From: Turritopsis dohrnii
Lineage: Eukaryota; Cnidaria; Hydrozoa; Anthoathecata; Oceaniidae
NCBI GenBank assembly: GCA_027922465.2
Contig: BQMF02000381.1
Coordinates: 1-64,000 of the forward strand
Length of the DNA stretch: 64,000 bases
Direction of reading: 5' to 3'
Shown here: piece by piece, positions 49,803-63,125 of the stretch
Position numbering within the stretch: the first letter of the stretch is position 1
How the letters are laid out: each line of letters begins with the position of its first letter
The notes under the pieces: generated by a model
Database searches by the model: none
What the model was told of the DNA's origin: nothing
The model's input: only the letters and a program-made list of their open reading frames with translations
Made by a program: the position numbers and the translations under genes

Positions 49803-50940
49803 CTAGCATGTAGCTTTAGCTAAAAATGCCCCCACGCTCAAGCTTTCCAATTTGTACACACAGCAAGCTATACATTAGAAAAGAACACTTTCCATCCAAA
49901 CATTTGTAATTTAAGGATTTTTGTAAAAATGTTTTTGATTGATTTAGGGCCTGATAAGTGGCATACTCTGAATATTTCGACAAAGCCAGTCTTTTATGTA
50001 TGGCAAAATACACAATATTTCAAATACAAATCGAGATCAAAGAGTCTGTATGCAGTGAAGAAAAAGCCTGCCGAAAATCACAATACAAGGAATTGTTTAA
50101 TGAGTAGTGTAATCTTGTGGCATAATGTAGCGGTGGCTACACTAACTTGGAATATGCAAACCAAATAGATCTACTTACGCAGCTGAAAATCCACATAAAA
50201 TTTTTTTGTTACTTTTTGCTATCTCTCAAAAAGGCATAAGTCACACTAATGCTAATATACCTTCTAACAAGTGTGAATAAGGCTTAACAAATAATATCAG
50301 AAAGTATTGCTTCAAACAAAAAGAAATGTCTGAACTGCAACCATGGATACGTATTTTATTTTTAAAATTAGATTTATTAAAGAAATTATGTAAGAACTAA
50401 AAGAAAATAAAAAAACTTTTTCGAAAAAAATTAAAGCAAAAAATCCACCAGAAATCATTTCAAGCGTTTCAAGCTTTGATTCAAAATAAAAAATAGCCAA
50501 GATTTAGTGCTCAAACATTATCACAAAAATAAAATGTATGTTTGGCACAATTTCAGATTTCAAGCTGTGCTTCAAAATCCTTGTCGTTCCCTTCACTAAA
50601 TCAACACAAAAGTAATATGAAAAATGCCTATGCAATTTTAGAATACGAAGTTCCTAAATAACATAGTATAATATAATAATAAATTAGGAGAAAGATATGA
50701 AAAAACATTCTTTCTCCCACCTACAGTACCCCTGGTTTGAAATGGGAAAAAAGCAAAATCAACTTATCATTGCATACCAATCGTGTAACAGCAACTAGAA
50801 AACTTTCGTGTTGACGTTACATGGTGGAATACAATTATTAGCTGACTTTGCTTTTTTCCCGTTTAAAAGCATGGTACTGTAAGTGGGAGACAGAATGTTT
50901 TTTCGTATCTCTTTTCTAATTTACTATTATATTACATTAT
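49803..50940 (+). mobile_element. Helitron-like family copy
   Basis: Its terminus, read on the minus strand, is GCTAAAGCTACATGCTAG followed by T (49807). It contains the family blocks and a fragment of the repeat also found at 36600-36725. Confidence 0.55.
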
Positions 50941-50942
50941 AT

Positions 50943-52556
50943 TATACTAGCATGTCGCTTTAGCTAAAAATGCCCCCGCACCCAAGCATACCAATTTGTA
51001 CACACAGCAAGCTATACATTGCGAGCCTATACAACGGAAACAAAAACAAACAAAACTTTGTTACTTTGTGTCATCTCTTAGGCCTATGTCACACTGATGC
51101 TAATATACCTTTCAAAAAGTGTAAATAAGGCTTAACAAGTAATATCAGAAAGTATTTGCTACAAACAAAAGAAATGTGTGAACTGAAACCATGGATACTT
51201 ATTTTATAATCAAAGTAAAATTTGTTAAAGAAATTATGTAAGAGCCAAAAGAAAAAAAAAACTTTTTCAAAAAAAATATTAAAGCGAAAAATCCATTAGA
51301 AATCTGCGTTTCAAACTTTAGTTCAAAACAAAAAATAGCCAACGTTTACATAAAATAGCAAGAAAAAAATATAAAAAGGTTTTATTGATCATGAGTGGAG
51401 GACAGTTAAAGAAAAAAAAAACAAGAATTTGTAATATGGCTTTTTTGCATGTTTTATTTATTTATTTATTTATTCATTAATTTATTTATTTCGCCAATAT
51501 TTATACAAACCTTAATATACAATCGTATATAATGGCTGGAGCAAGCAGAAGGCTGGAGTGCCTTATCATCAAGCCCCATGTAAATATAACTATTGTACTT
51601 AATATATGCTAATAATACTTACTAACTTATAATATATAATGATATATACAAAACATGAAAACAAAATACCTATCTGACCAGAAATATTTACAAGCAAAAG
51701 GAAAGCATATTACAGACCAGTACTCAAACACACGTTAATGAGATAAAAACAAAAAAAAAAAAAAAACAAATAAAACGACAACAACAACAACAACAACAAC
51801 AACAACTACAACTACAACAACAAAAATAAAGAAAACAATACAGAATGAAAATGTAAATCAAGCGAGAAATATTAAGAAGACTAGGAGGAAATATAATATG
51901 ACACAGCCTAAAAGAACTGACAAAATTTTAAGTAACTTCATTTTGACAGATCTTGTGAAACAGTAAATAGAGTTGGCATCCTTTTCTGCATTTTGTAAAA
52001 TATTATTCCATAGGGTAGGACCACGATGGAGGATAGAGAAGATAGTTATTTTAAGACGCTTTTGAGGTATTTTAAAATTATTTCTTGAATGTCTGGTATT
52101 GTATCACAGAAATCCAATTAAAATGGCAAGATCCACCAAAAATCAGTGAATAAAATTTATTGAATGAAAGATTTAGAGCTAAAACAACACATACAAACAT
52201 AAAATTAATGCTTGGCAAAATGTCAGATTTCAAGCTGTGCTTCAAAATCCTTGTTGTTCACTTCACTAAAAAAACGCAAAAGTAATAAAAAAATGTTTAA
52301 TTACTTTTAGTAAACGAACTTTTTAAATAACATAATATATCATAATAATAAATTAGGAAAGAGATACGAAAAAACATTCTGTCTCCCACTTACAGTATCA
52401 TGCTTTGAAACGGGAAAACGCAAAGTCAGCTAATAATTGCATTTCACCGTGTAACGTTAACACGAAAGTTGGAAGATGATGATGATGATGAACAAAATCG
52501 GAAACTGACATTCGCCTATCTCGTGAAACTACTATGAAACTAGGGGGCAATTATGT
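50943..52556 (+). mobile_element. Helitron-like family copy with LINE fragment insert
   Basis: Terminus CTAG|T in inverse at about 50948. The opposite end resembles ...TCTCGTGAAACTACTATGAAA and GGGGGCAATTA at 52540-52556. Interrupted at about 51450-52115 by LINE-derived sequence. Confidence 0.6.
51520..52115 (-). pseudogene. LINE C-terminal fragment
   Basis: On the minus strand 51900-52110 reads as a LINE tail (RHSRN.FKIPQKRLKITIFS, HRGPTLWNNI). It is followed by untranslated sequence with TTATT- and AAC-type simple repeats (51440-51490, 51776-51830). Confidence 0.65.
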
Positions 52557-53759
52557 TATTTAAAAAGTTCGTATGCTAATTAATTAAACATTTTTTATAT
52601 TACTCTGAACAACAAGGATTTTGAAATACAGCTTGAAATCTGAAATTTTGCCAACCATACATTTTGTGTTTGTATATGTTTTAGCTCTAAATCTTTCATT
52701 CAATAAATTTTATTTTATTTTAATGCACTGATTTTTGGTGGATCTTGCCATTTTAATTGGATTTCTGCGTATGCAAGAAAGCCATATTACAAATTCTTGT
52801 TTTTCTTCTTTAACTGTCCTCCACTAGTGATCATGATCAATAAAAAATGTTTTTATATTTTTTTTTTTTTTTTGCTATTTTATGTAAATGTTGGCTATTT
52901 TTTGTTTTGAATTAAAGTTTGAAACACAAATTTCTAATGGATTTTTCGCTTTATTTTTATATTTCTTAAGTTTTTTTTTCTTTTGGCTCTTACATAATTT
53001 CTTTAACAAATCTTACTTTGATTATAAAATACGTATTCATGTTTCAGCTCACACATTTCTTTTTTTTTTGTAGCAAACACTTTCTGATATTATTTATTAA
53101 GCGTATTTACACTTTTTGAAAGGTATATTAGCATCAGTGTGACATAGACCTAAGAGATAACAAAAAGTAACAGAGTTGTTTGTTTTTGTTTCCGCTGTAT
53201 AGGCTTGCAATGCATAGCTTGCTGTGTGTAAAAATTGGAAGGCTTAGCGCGGGGCAGTGTGCATGGTGCTTCACGCCGTCTTTCCACAATGATCGTTTTT
53301 ACGAAAGTAGTTAATAAATGCATCAAATTTATGAACCTTCGTTTTAAAACATACTATGGTTGTATTTTTTATGTTTTATATTATTTAATTTATGTGCTAA
53401 TAAGAAAGCTTATCAGACTGAAACTAACGATTTGGCCATGAATGTGGTGAACAGACTATATTTATATTTCACTGCTATTCGCTGTATTCATGCTCGTGTT
53501 TGTTTGTTTTTGTTTTGTTCTTTAATGCTCTTGCTGCGTTCGTTTTCGTATGTGTTAAGTATTATCTCTTTAAGTTATTTCATATTTAATTTTTATATCA
53601 ATTTTTTTTTAAATTATTTTAGTTTGAACTCGTTCACTTATTCATTTGTTCACTCACTCACTCATCACCAGAAGAATAAATTGTCAAATGCGAGTTACAA
53701 ATATCTCAATTTAGCAAACTCACATCCCTCTGCATATGACGGAGAGCCGGCGTAAGGTT

Positions 53760-54190
53760 TTTGTTGAAGGAAAAGTTGTAGGAGTTATATTCCTTGATTT
53801 CAAGAAAGCTTTTGATAGCATTCCTTACACTGTGTTGCTAAAGAAACTTTTACAATCTCATCGAATCCTATCTCAGTGAAAGGAAACAATTCACTGTAAT
53901 AAATGGTATGAAATCTGAGGAAGAGCCTTTACACTATGGAGTCCCGCAAGGATCACTGTTAGGCTTTACCTGCTTCACCATGGGTGTTAACGACATGCCT
54001 GATAAGGTAAATTCAGAGACAAACCTCTTTGCTGATGCCACTACTGTATTTGAAACAGGTAGTACGGTCGACGATGTCATGTTTTTTCAGTATGCAGCCA
54101 AAAACTCCTTGACAATTCATCCGAGAAAGTGCAAAATGCTGATCCTTTTCAAAAGAAACTTCATCGGTCCACTACCACAAACATCTTTGT
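53760..54190 (+). pseudogene. LINE RT fragment in tandem unit 1
   Basis: GVIFLDFKKAFDSIPY (catalytic Asp), then after a stop YGVPQGSLLGFTCF, VNDMP and LFADATTVFE. The FADD box is degenerate (FADA), and GP of the GVPQGS box is GF here, unlike unit 2. Confidence 0.8.
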
Positions 54191-55803
54191 AGGACAAAGT
54201 GATAAAAGTTGTTCAGATGCCAAAATGTTAAGGAGACACTATAGACGATAAAGTATGTTGGGACGCTCATATTGAAGACATATCGAGACCATTCAGTAAC
54301 AAAGTTAAAAGGCTATGTCAGATGCGACAAATGTCTCCGTGATTTTATTTCTCGTCCCGGGGTATGCACACGGAAACGCGAGATTTGAAACATCGTTTTC
54401 GAAGTTAAACTCGATAAAAGGCTTTACCCAGGATACTAAGTAGTAGTCAATATAGTCTACGTTTCCTTCAAAATAGACTTTTACAAAACTCAAAAGCGGC
54501 GGCAGCAGCCTTATTTTTACTACTCCGCGTAAGTAGTTTGACAAAAATGAACTGTGAAGATGGCGGGTAAAATAAAATCGCGTTGTTTCCTGATGCATGC
54601 ATGTACAGCTGACATACGTGCTCCTGACAGACAACATGTTTCCACACTGAATGATTTGAAGAGGACCTATCAACATTATGGGACGAGAGTCAATTCAATA
54701 GATTTGCATAGTACAATTTTTTAAAGCTTCTTCTTCAAGTTTTCAATTTGATTCGATCCCTTCCCTCCCTCCCCCTCGACCTCGTGTGTGTCCCTCACGT
54801 CATATATATTCATATATTCTAAAATGCACTTTAGCCAAAAGATTTTGTTCCTTTTAACATAAAATATAAGAAAACACTTGAATAGATAAGCCAGCTAAAA
54901 GTAATTCTTCCTTATGTATATGGTTGGAAGAATTGAAATGGGATCATATTCAATTAGGACCACTCGACCAGAATTCGTCGCTAAAATAATCATGATTTGT
55001 TATGATTTCTTAAGTTTTTTTTTCTTTTGGCTCTTACATAATTTCTTTAACAAATCTTACTTTGATTATAAAATACGTATTCATGTTTCAGCTCACACAT
55101 TTCTTTTTTTTTTGTAGCAAACACTTTCTGATATTATTTGTTAAGCGTATTTACACTTTTTGAAAGGTATATTAGCATCAGTGTGACATAGACCTAAGAG
55201 ATAACAAAAAGTAACAGAGTTGTTTGTTTTTGTTTCCGCTGTATAGGCTTGCAATGCATAGCTTGCTGTGTGTAAAAATTGGAAGGCTTAGCGCGGGGCA
55301 GTGTGCATGGTGCTTCACGCCGTCTTTCCACAATGATCGTTTTTACGAAAGTAGTTAATAAATGCATCAAATTTATGAACCTTCGTTTTAAAACATACTA
55401 TGGTTGTATTTTTTATGTTTTATATTATTTAATTTATGTGCTAATAAGAAAGCTTATCAGACTGAAACTAACGATTTGGCCATGAATGTGGTGAACAGAC
55501 TATATTTATATTTCACTGCTATTCGCTGTATTCATGCTCGTGTTTGTTTGTTTTTGTTTTGTTCTTTAATGCTCTTGCTGCGTTCGTTTTCGTATGTGTT
55601 AAGTATTATCTCTTTAAGTTATTTCATATTTAATTTTTATATCAATTTTTTTTTAAATTATTTTAGTTTGAACTCGTTCACTTATTCATTTGTTCACTCA
55701 CTCACTCATCACCAGAAGAATAAATTGTCAAATGCGAGTTACAAATATCTCAATTTAGCAAACTCACATCCCTCTGCATATGACGGAGAGCCGGCGTAAG
55801 GTT

Positions 55804-56236
55804 TTTGTTGAAGGAAAAGTTGTAGGAGTTATATTCCTTGATTTCAAGAAAGCTTTTGATAGCATTCCTTACACTGTGTTGCTAAAGAAACTTTTACAAT
55901 CTCATCGAATCCTATCTCAGTGAAAGGAAACAATTCACTGTAATAAATGGTATGAAATCTGAGGAAGAGCCTTTACACTATGGAGTCCCGCAAGGATCAC
56001 TGTTAGGCCCTACCTGCTTCACCATGGGTGTTAACGACATGCCTGATAAGGTAAATTCAGAGACAAACCTCTTTGCTGATGCCACTACTGTATTTGAAAC
56101 AGGTAGTACGGTCGATGATGTCATGTTTTTTCAGTATGCAGCCAAAAACTCCTTGACAATTCATCCGAGAAAGTGCAAAATGCTGATCCTTTTCAAAAGA
56201 AACTTCATCGGTCCACTACCACAAACATCTTTGTAG
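55804..56236 (+). pseudogene. LINE RT fragment in tandem unit 2
   Basis: Same as the fragment in unit 1, but the box reads YGVPQGSLLGPTCF, the ancestral state. FADA in place of FADD as in unit 1. Confidence 0.8.
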
Positions 56237-57048
56237 GACAAAGTGATAAAAGTTGTTCAGATGCCAAAATGTTAAGGAGACACTATAGACGATAAAGTAT
56301 GTTGGGACGCTCATATTGAAGACATATCGAGACCATTCAGTAACAAAGTTAAAAGGCTATGTCAGATGCGACAAATGTCTCCGTGATTTTATTTCTCGTC
56401 CCGGGGTATGCACACGGAAACGCGAGATTTGAAACATCGTTTTCGAAGTTAAACTCGATAAAAGGCTTTACCCAGGATACTAAGTAGTAGTCAATATAGT
56501 CTACGTTTCCTTCAAAATAGACTTTTACAAAACTCAAAAGCGGCGGCAGCAGCCTTATTTTTACTACTCCGCGTAAGTAGTTTGACAAAAATGAACTGTG
56601 AAGATGGCGGGTAAAATAAAATCGCGTTGTTTCCTGATGCATGCATGTACAGCTGACATACGTGCTCTTGACAGACAACATGTTTCCACACTGAATGATT
56701 TGAAGAGGACCTATCAACATTATGGGACGAGAGTCAATTCAATAGATTTGCATAGTACAATTTTTTAAAGCTTCTTCTTCAAGTTTTCAATTTGATTCGA
56801 TCCCTTCCCTCCCTCCCCCTCGACCTCGTGTGTGTCCCTCACGTCATATATATTCATATATTCTAAAATGCACTTTAGCCAAAAGATTTTGTTCCTTTTA
56901 ACATAAAATATAAGAAAACACTTGAATAGATAAGCCAGCTAAAAGTAATTCTTCCTTATGTATATGGTTGGAAGAGTTGAAATGGGATCATATTCAGTTA
57001 GGACCACTCGACCAGAATTCGTCGCTAAAATAATAATGATTTGTTATA

Positions 57049-60000
57049 AAGAATTGCCTCGATAATTTTATTTTACTCTCCTGTTTGAATACATCCGATT
57101 GAATGATGACGATCTAGCATAGCAACCACATAGAAACATAGCTCTAAGGGAAAATTCGACACGGTAAATTTTTTTCATTTTTGGGGTGGTGAAACTTTAT
57201 GCAAAAACAAAACTTTTTACCGTGTCAAAATTTCCCTTTCGGCGTAGTTCTTCAGAAAATGAAGAAAGAAGAAAACGAACAATTTCTACATCTTCAGAGG
57301 AGTACCGCTTTTCTAGCGAACATTAGCATCAGTTTCAATAAAGGTCGTAAAATTAAATTGCATTATTGTGTGGCGTATCGACAAAACTATTATCAAAATC
57401 ATTAACATAACAATATCAAACCAGGGATTTTTCCAAACACTTTTAGTTACTACCGTCTTTTGTAGAGAAGATTGAGTTTTACAGTCCAGGAAGCTCCGCA
57501 ATTTTAGAGATTTCAATCTCCACAAACAGGCCTTGTCATGAGAGGCATGCGTAGGGAGTTGGAAACTAAGATGTTTTTTAATTGCATATTCTTTCCTAAG
57601 GTGAAGAAATGAATGCACATAACAAAGGAAATTTCAAAATTACCTTAGCAAGGGTGGTCGTTCTCCCTAGCAACAGAATATTTGGTGAATAATGGCCTAA
57701 TTACTCTCTCAAAACATGTTTTTAAATACTGCACATTAAAGAGCCAAAAAATGTTTAATTTACAATGAATGATTGAGTTTCTCCACTCAATTCAAGATTG
57801 AGTTTTAACTACCGGTAAACGATAGTTGGAAAGTGCTTGGAATAATCCATGCAAACATTGCAATAATAAAGTTTTGGGAAGCATTCGGAATGAATAATTC
57901 AAACGAACAAATGGTTATTACATGCTTCACCAGAATATATATTTCGTAATTATACGCTCGGTCCTCCCTTCAGTGTTCTTGAAATGTTTGGTAGTATATC
58001 GCTTGAAAAATTGCTTTATTAGAAAAGAAGAGGCCAACTAAGCTCGAGGGTGGTGCGTTCACACCCAAAGCAATCCCCGAGTTACGCCACTGCCTACTTA
58101 TTTTGGGGATCTGGGAACGAAGTTGTTCAATCTGAATACGAAAATAAATAACACAAAAAGTCACGAGCACCCTTCATAAAATGGCTGCAAATCCGTGAAA
58201 TGTTTTCTGTGAAAATATTTAAAAGTCGCCAGCATATAAAGTTGTGAATCCTAAAAAAGCAAAATGTGGCTAAAGTCGCGAGAATTTTTGTGTTCTCGAT
58301 CTTTTGTACCTACGATGACCTTCGTCTGTATCTCGACGAATTCTATTCACATATTCTCAGGCTTTATAGAAAAAACACAGATAATTTGTTCTGGACAATT
58401 TATTTACATCAACGTGAACGCAGTCATGGAAGTATATTTTTTAACAGGTGCGTTAGCAAGCGCGCCAGCAAATATTTTAAAAACAGCGCTCCTCAACCTG
58501 TTATAGGCGCGTTGCCCACCTATTCTGCACACCATCACGCGCCATTTAAACAGTAAGAATGCTAGCACCGTTTTCGTTTATTCAAGGAGTACAATCACGC
58601 ATCATAATGATGCTAAAATACTACCAATTTTGTCATTAGTAAATTCGCGATAATTTAAAAATCTGTTTGTATAAAGACGCTTGTATATCAAAACTTATAT
58701 TATGAAAAGTTATGTCAGTTTTTCTTATTTTTCTTATTTTCTTGCACACCGCACACATTCTTGCACAAATATTTGCAGTGATACGTTGTTTGTATTGATA
58801 GGAAGCTCATTAATTATTCATAAGGTTATGTCTGTCGTTGGAATTTTTTCAGATGTTTTATTGTAAAACATATCGTTGAAGATAAAAATACAATATGATG
58901 AAGTAAACACCTGAACAACTTTTATTTATTTGTTCACATTTAAAACGTTTGCAAGTTAGCTAGTGGCTATGATTCTATGATTCTATGATTTGCACAATGC
59001 AAAAAAGTTTCTTCAATAACTATTGAAAAAATGAATGAACATTTTCAGACGTCACGATAGTATTCCCAAAGGCTGTCGGCTTAGTCAACATTTTCTCTAC
59101 ACAGACATTTCCTGCGTTTTATGTTTTTACATAAAGAACTGGTGGCATGCTTTCGAAAGCCCAATTTACATATATACAAAGAAACTTTTTCTTGCGAAGA
59201 AATTATGTGGATTGAGTTTTAAAATATCAAGCAAACTGGCAAAAACCTGCTCAAAGTCAGCAAAAAATAACATTAGAACGTTTGAATGAACGTTGCTCTT
59301 ACGTTATTTCGCTGACTTTGAACAGGTTTTTGCTTGCTGGGAAAAAACGTAACATCAGATGTTCAGCAGTCTTCTCCATAAAGGTTTTGCCTCGAGCGCT
59401 CATAATTGCGCTCGCAGCGATCCTAAATGTAATTTTGCGAGCGTGTTTTCGATAACGGCAAAAAACGTTAATTTTCCTTTGATGCCTGATATTTTATCCA
59501 GGGTTTGAATTAACGACTCGTGATTTTGTGATTCACGAGTCAAATTTAATATTTCACGAACGAGCAATTTTCTAAGAACTAAAAAATCACGAATCGTTAT
59601 TTTCTAGCGAGCCGAATATATTACGAAAGTTTCTAAAGTTTTTTTGTTATTAAACTCGCTGATTTATAAACATACACACGTTAGGCATTCAAAATTGCCA
59701 AGATTATAATCCGTCTGCATGCCTGACGCCATGGTGTTAAATTGACAACAAATTACTTTCCTAAGTTATTTAGTGATTATTAGCTGTTGCTAGGGAGAAC
59801 GACCACCATTGCTAAGGTAATTTTGAAATTTACTTCGTCATATGAATTCATTTGTTCACCTAACGAAAGAATATGAAAACGGAAGTGGTACCAGTAGGAC
59901 TGGTTTTCGTGTTATTCAATGAAGTTAAAAAGCATCTTAGTTTCCAGCTCCCTCCAAAATATGATTTATCTTATCTTACGCTGGTGTATACTCAACTGCA

Positions 60001-60929
60001 GACACGACGTTCCCCAGTGAAAATGTTTCTGATTGGTCAATATTTCTGCACTCGTCAGTGAATTTTGCCGGAGTAGAAATCGCACGCCCAAATACGATTC
60101 AGGCGTGTGCGGGCGCGTGCATGTGCGATCGCACGTCATAGCTTTTTCTTTGACGCCATATTACACAGAATATTCTTGAAAAAAAGTCTCTGAGAAGAGC
60201 AATGCAATGTTTTCTTTTTTGAAATACGGAGAAACGAATAAAATGTTTGAAATGTGAAGTGAAAAGTTTTTTTAATGAATGAACTTCTTTTTATAAACAA
60301 CAAGAAAAAGTTGCTATACTAATACACCTGTTTTTTTATCTACAGGTAATTAATTAAGCTAGCTAATTCATTATAATATATATTTGTATAAACAATAGAT
60401 GGAAGAATAAAATGTATTCAGTTTTTATCACGAAAGAGTGCGACTTCTTATTTCGCATTGATTACATACGTGCGATAATTTTTCAGACGTTCAAGAAAAT
60501 ATTTTACGAAAACGCTCGCTAAATTTAATTGTGTGCGCGAGCGCTTTGCGCTCGCAAGCACAAAAGTTTGCCATTTGGGAGCGTGCCTGCGTGCGCGAGC
60601 ATTTTTGCGCTCACCAAACGGAGAAGACTGGTTCAGGCGCGAGAAGAAGCGCTCCATAGTCTTTCTAGGAGCGTAATGGAGGTGCGCGAGCGTGATCGCG
60701 CGCCTTATTCTTCCAAGACTGTGAACGTACAAAGTAAAGAGTCCTAAGTTACAAATTAAATCAGATTGATAATTACTTCTTTCAAGATTTTACAATACAT
60801 TTCTCAATCTTGTATTCTCAAATCAGTTGAAAACGTTGTGAATGCACTTCGTCGTGTGGCTGTCATAAAGCAGTATGAAACGCTTTTTATCGCAAGTTTT
60901 GGTTGAGTGGTCCTAACTGCTAAGAATTA
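57049..60929. other. no gene recognised; small inverted repeats
   Basis: AT-rich DNA with short open frames only. Inverted repeats: 57148-57235 (arms GGGAAAATTCGACACGGTAA and its inverse) and 59229-59340 (arms with AAAAACCTGCTCAAAGTCAG). A GC-richer stretch at 60530-60700 has many GCGAGCG/CGCTCGC motifs. Confidence 0.5.
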
Positions 60930-61410
60930 ATTGAAAAAATATGTATTTCCAGTCTTGAACACCTTTAATCTTAAGTATTTAAGTACAAAGTGTAGGGCAG
61001 TACTGCAACCACAATGTAATATATCCAAATATGGCATAAACTCTATTATTTACCAGTCTGTAGTTCAGTGGAATGAGCTTCAGATGCTTTATCCAGGATC
61101 CGACCTCACCACTCTTTCAAAATCTAAACTTATTAATCTTTACAAAAGCATTATTTTCAGTATACAGTAATTATAATTACTGATTTGTTACAAATTAAGT
61201 TTTTACTTGTTTAAAGTAGTGATAAAGTTTTGCACTTAACTTGTATTTTACGTGGCCACCTCTTTGATTAGTCATTGACTATTAAGTGTGTCTCCTTTCA
61301 TTTTTTTCAGATGTGTACATGATTTTCCTTGTTTTATTTGTTTAGGAATTATACTTTTATTGTATGTATCTATTTGAATGAAGAATAAACACTACTACTA
61401 CTACTGCAAC
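60930..61410 (+). pseudogene. LINE C-terminal fragment with 3' tail
   Basis: Frame 60931-61170 ends a LINE ORF2 (STKCRAVLQPQCNISKYGIN then SIIYQSVVQWNEL). A ~220-bp 3' region ends in AATAAACACTACTACTACTACT, a simple-repeat LINE tail. Confidence 0.75.
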
Positions 61411-61555
61411 CTAGTGTAACCACCGAGTGTGGCAATTTTAAGAAATGTGTTGTAGCTATGCTAGTGCTGCATTATTTCAAAATTTCATGTTGCTAATTTA
61501 TGTAAGATCCTTCTAGTACTATCCAATTATGCAATATTATAATTATGATGTAGTA

Positions 61556-62748
61556 ATTGCCCCTGCAGCGAGCGTAAGTGAGCGAAGAGGCATAGTAGTT
61601 TCACGAGATAGGCAAATGTCAGTTTCCGATTTTGTTCTTCATCATCATCATCATCTTCTTCATCCTCCAACTTTCGTGTTGACGTTACACGGTTGAATAC
61701 AATTATTAGCTGACTTTGCTTTTTCCCCGTTTCAAAGCATGATACTGTAGTGGGAGACAGAATGTTTTTTCGTATCTCTTTCCTAATTTATTATTATGTT
61801 ATACTATGTTATTTAGGAAATTGGTATGCTAACGTTGCTTAGACATTTTTCATACTTTTGTGTTGTTTTAATGAAATGAACGATTTTTTTGTGTTGTTTT
61901 AGTGAAATGAACGATAAGGATTTTGAAGCACAGCTTGATATCCGAAATTTTGCCAACCATGCATTTTTATGTTTGTATATAACTCTAAAATTTTTCTTTC
62001 AATAATTTTGTTTAATGCACTGATTTTTGGCGGATCTTGCCTTCAAAAGATTTTAATTGAATTTCTGTGTATACAAAAATGCCATATTACAAATTGTCGT
62101 TCTTCGTGTTTTTCTTTTTTGACTGTCTTCCAAACCTAGTGTGATCATGATCAATAAAACCTATATAATTTTTTCTTTTTTTTATGTAAACTTTGGCTAT
62201 GTTTTGTTTTAAATCAAAGTTTGTAACGCAATGGATTTTTCACTTTAATTTTTTTTTTTGGAAAAGTTTTTTTTTTTTTTTGGCTCTTACAGAATGTTTT
62301 TGACAAATCTTATTTTTATTATAAAAATTATAAAATATGTATCCATGGTTTCAATTCACACATTTCTCTTGTTTGTAGCAAATACTTTCTAATATTACTT
62401 GTTAAGCCTTACTTGTTTACACTTTTTGAAAGGTATATTAGCATCAGTGTAGCATAGACCTCAGAGATAACTAAAAGTAGCAAAGTTTTGTGCATATTTT
62501 CATCTGTTTAAGTGTATATCTATTTGGTTTTCATATTGCAAGTTGGTTTTGAAATGCCAATAACTGATTTTGTTGAAATATTTAAGCATATAACTTTGGC
62601 TCATATCAGGTCCCAAATCAACCCAAACATTTTTTTTCGGCCAAAAACTTCTTTTCGTTTCCGCTGTTAATGTATAGCTTGCTGTCTGTATAAATTGGTA
62701 TGCTTGAGCGCGGGGGCATTTTTAGCTAAAGCTACATGCTAGTATAAT
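61556..62748 (-). mobile_element. Helitron-like family, most complete copy
   Basis: About 1.2 kb. One end ATTGCCCCTGCAGCGAGCGT, the other CATTTTTAGCTAAAGCTACA then TGCTAG before T (62743-62748). A small hairpin TAGC-TAAA-GCTA lies just before CTAG. Non-coding. Strand is given relative to the copies at 50 kb; if a Helitron, its 3' end is at 62748 and it reads on the plus strand. Confidence 0.55.
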
Positions 62749-62896
62749 AGGAGAGTGTACTGTTGATGTGCTTAACTACTACTTACTTATTCTTAGTTCA
62801 TACTTCATCATAAATACTCTGAGAATTCTTGATCCAATTAATAAAGTACAAAGATATGATTTATATATTTGTGACAGTTTATGGGAAAAGGATAAC

Positions 62897-63125
62897 AAGC
62901 TAAATTTCGATTTAAATCGAAATTTCGATTTTCGATTATTTAAAGCTAAATTTCGATTTTCTAAAATCGAAATTTAGCTTCAAAAAATCGAAATCGAAAT
63001 CGAAATTTAGCTTCTAAAAAATCGAAATTTAGCTTCTCAAAATCGAAATCGAAATCGAAATTTAGCTTCTAAAATTCGAATTCGAAATTTAGATTCTAAA
63101 AAAATCGATTTTTGAATTCTAAATG
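62897..63125. repeat. degenerate palindromic tandem repeat (ATCGAAATTTAGCTTC)
   Basis: Repeated AAATCGAAAT and AAATCGAAATTTAGCTTC motifs in both orientations over ~230 bp. AAATTTCGATTT is itself palindromic. Confidence 0.85.

Larger units (their letters stand above)
52961..57048. repeat. 2044-bp tandem duplication
   Basis: 52961-55004 and 55005-57048 are nearly identical, with only a handful of substitutions seen (e.g. at 53964/56008 and 57048). Breakpoints: ATTTCTTAAG at the start of both units. Each unit includes a piece of the Helitron-like family, an AT-rich stretch, a LINE RT fragment and a short region related to the 550-bp family end (54420-54445). Confidence 0.95.

Noticed and set aside
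53235..53755. Open frames of 68 and 131 codons, repeated at 55279-55799
   Set aside because: Low-complexity hydrophobic sequence in AT-rich DNA, duplicated only because the whole 2044-bp unit is duplicated.
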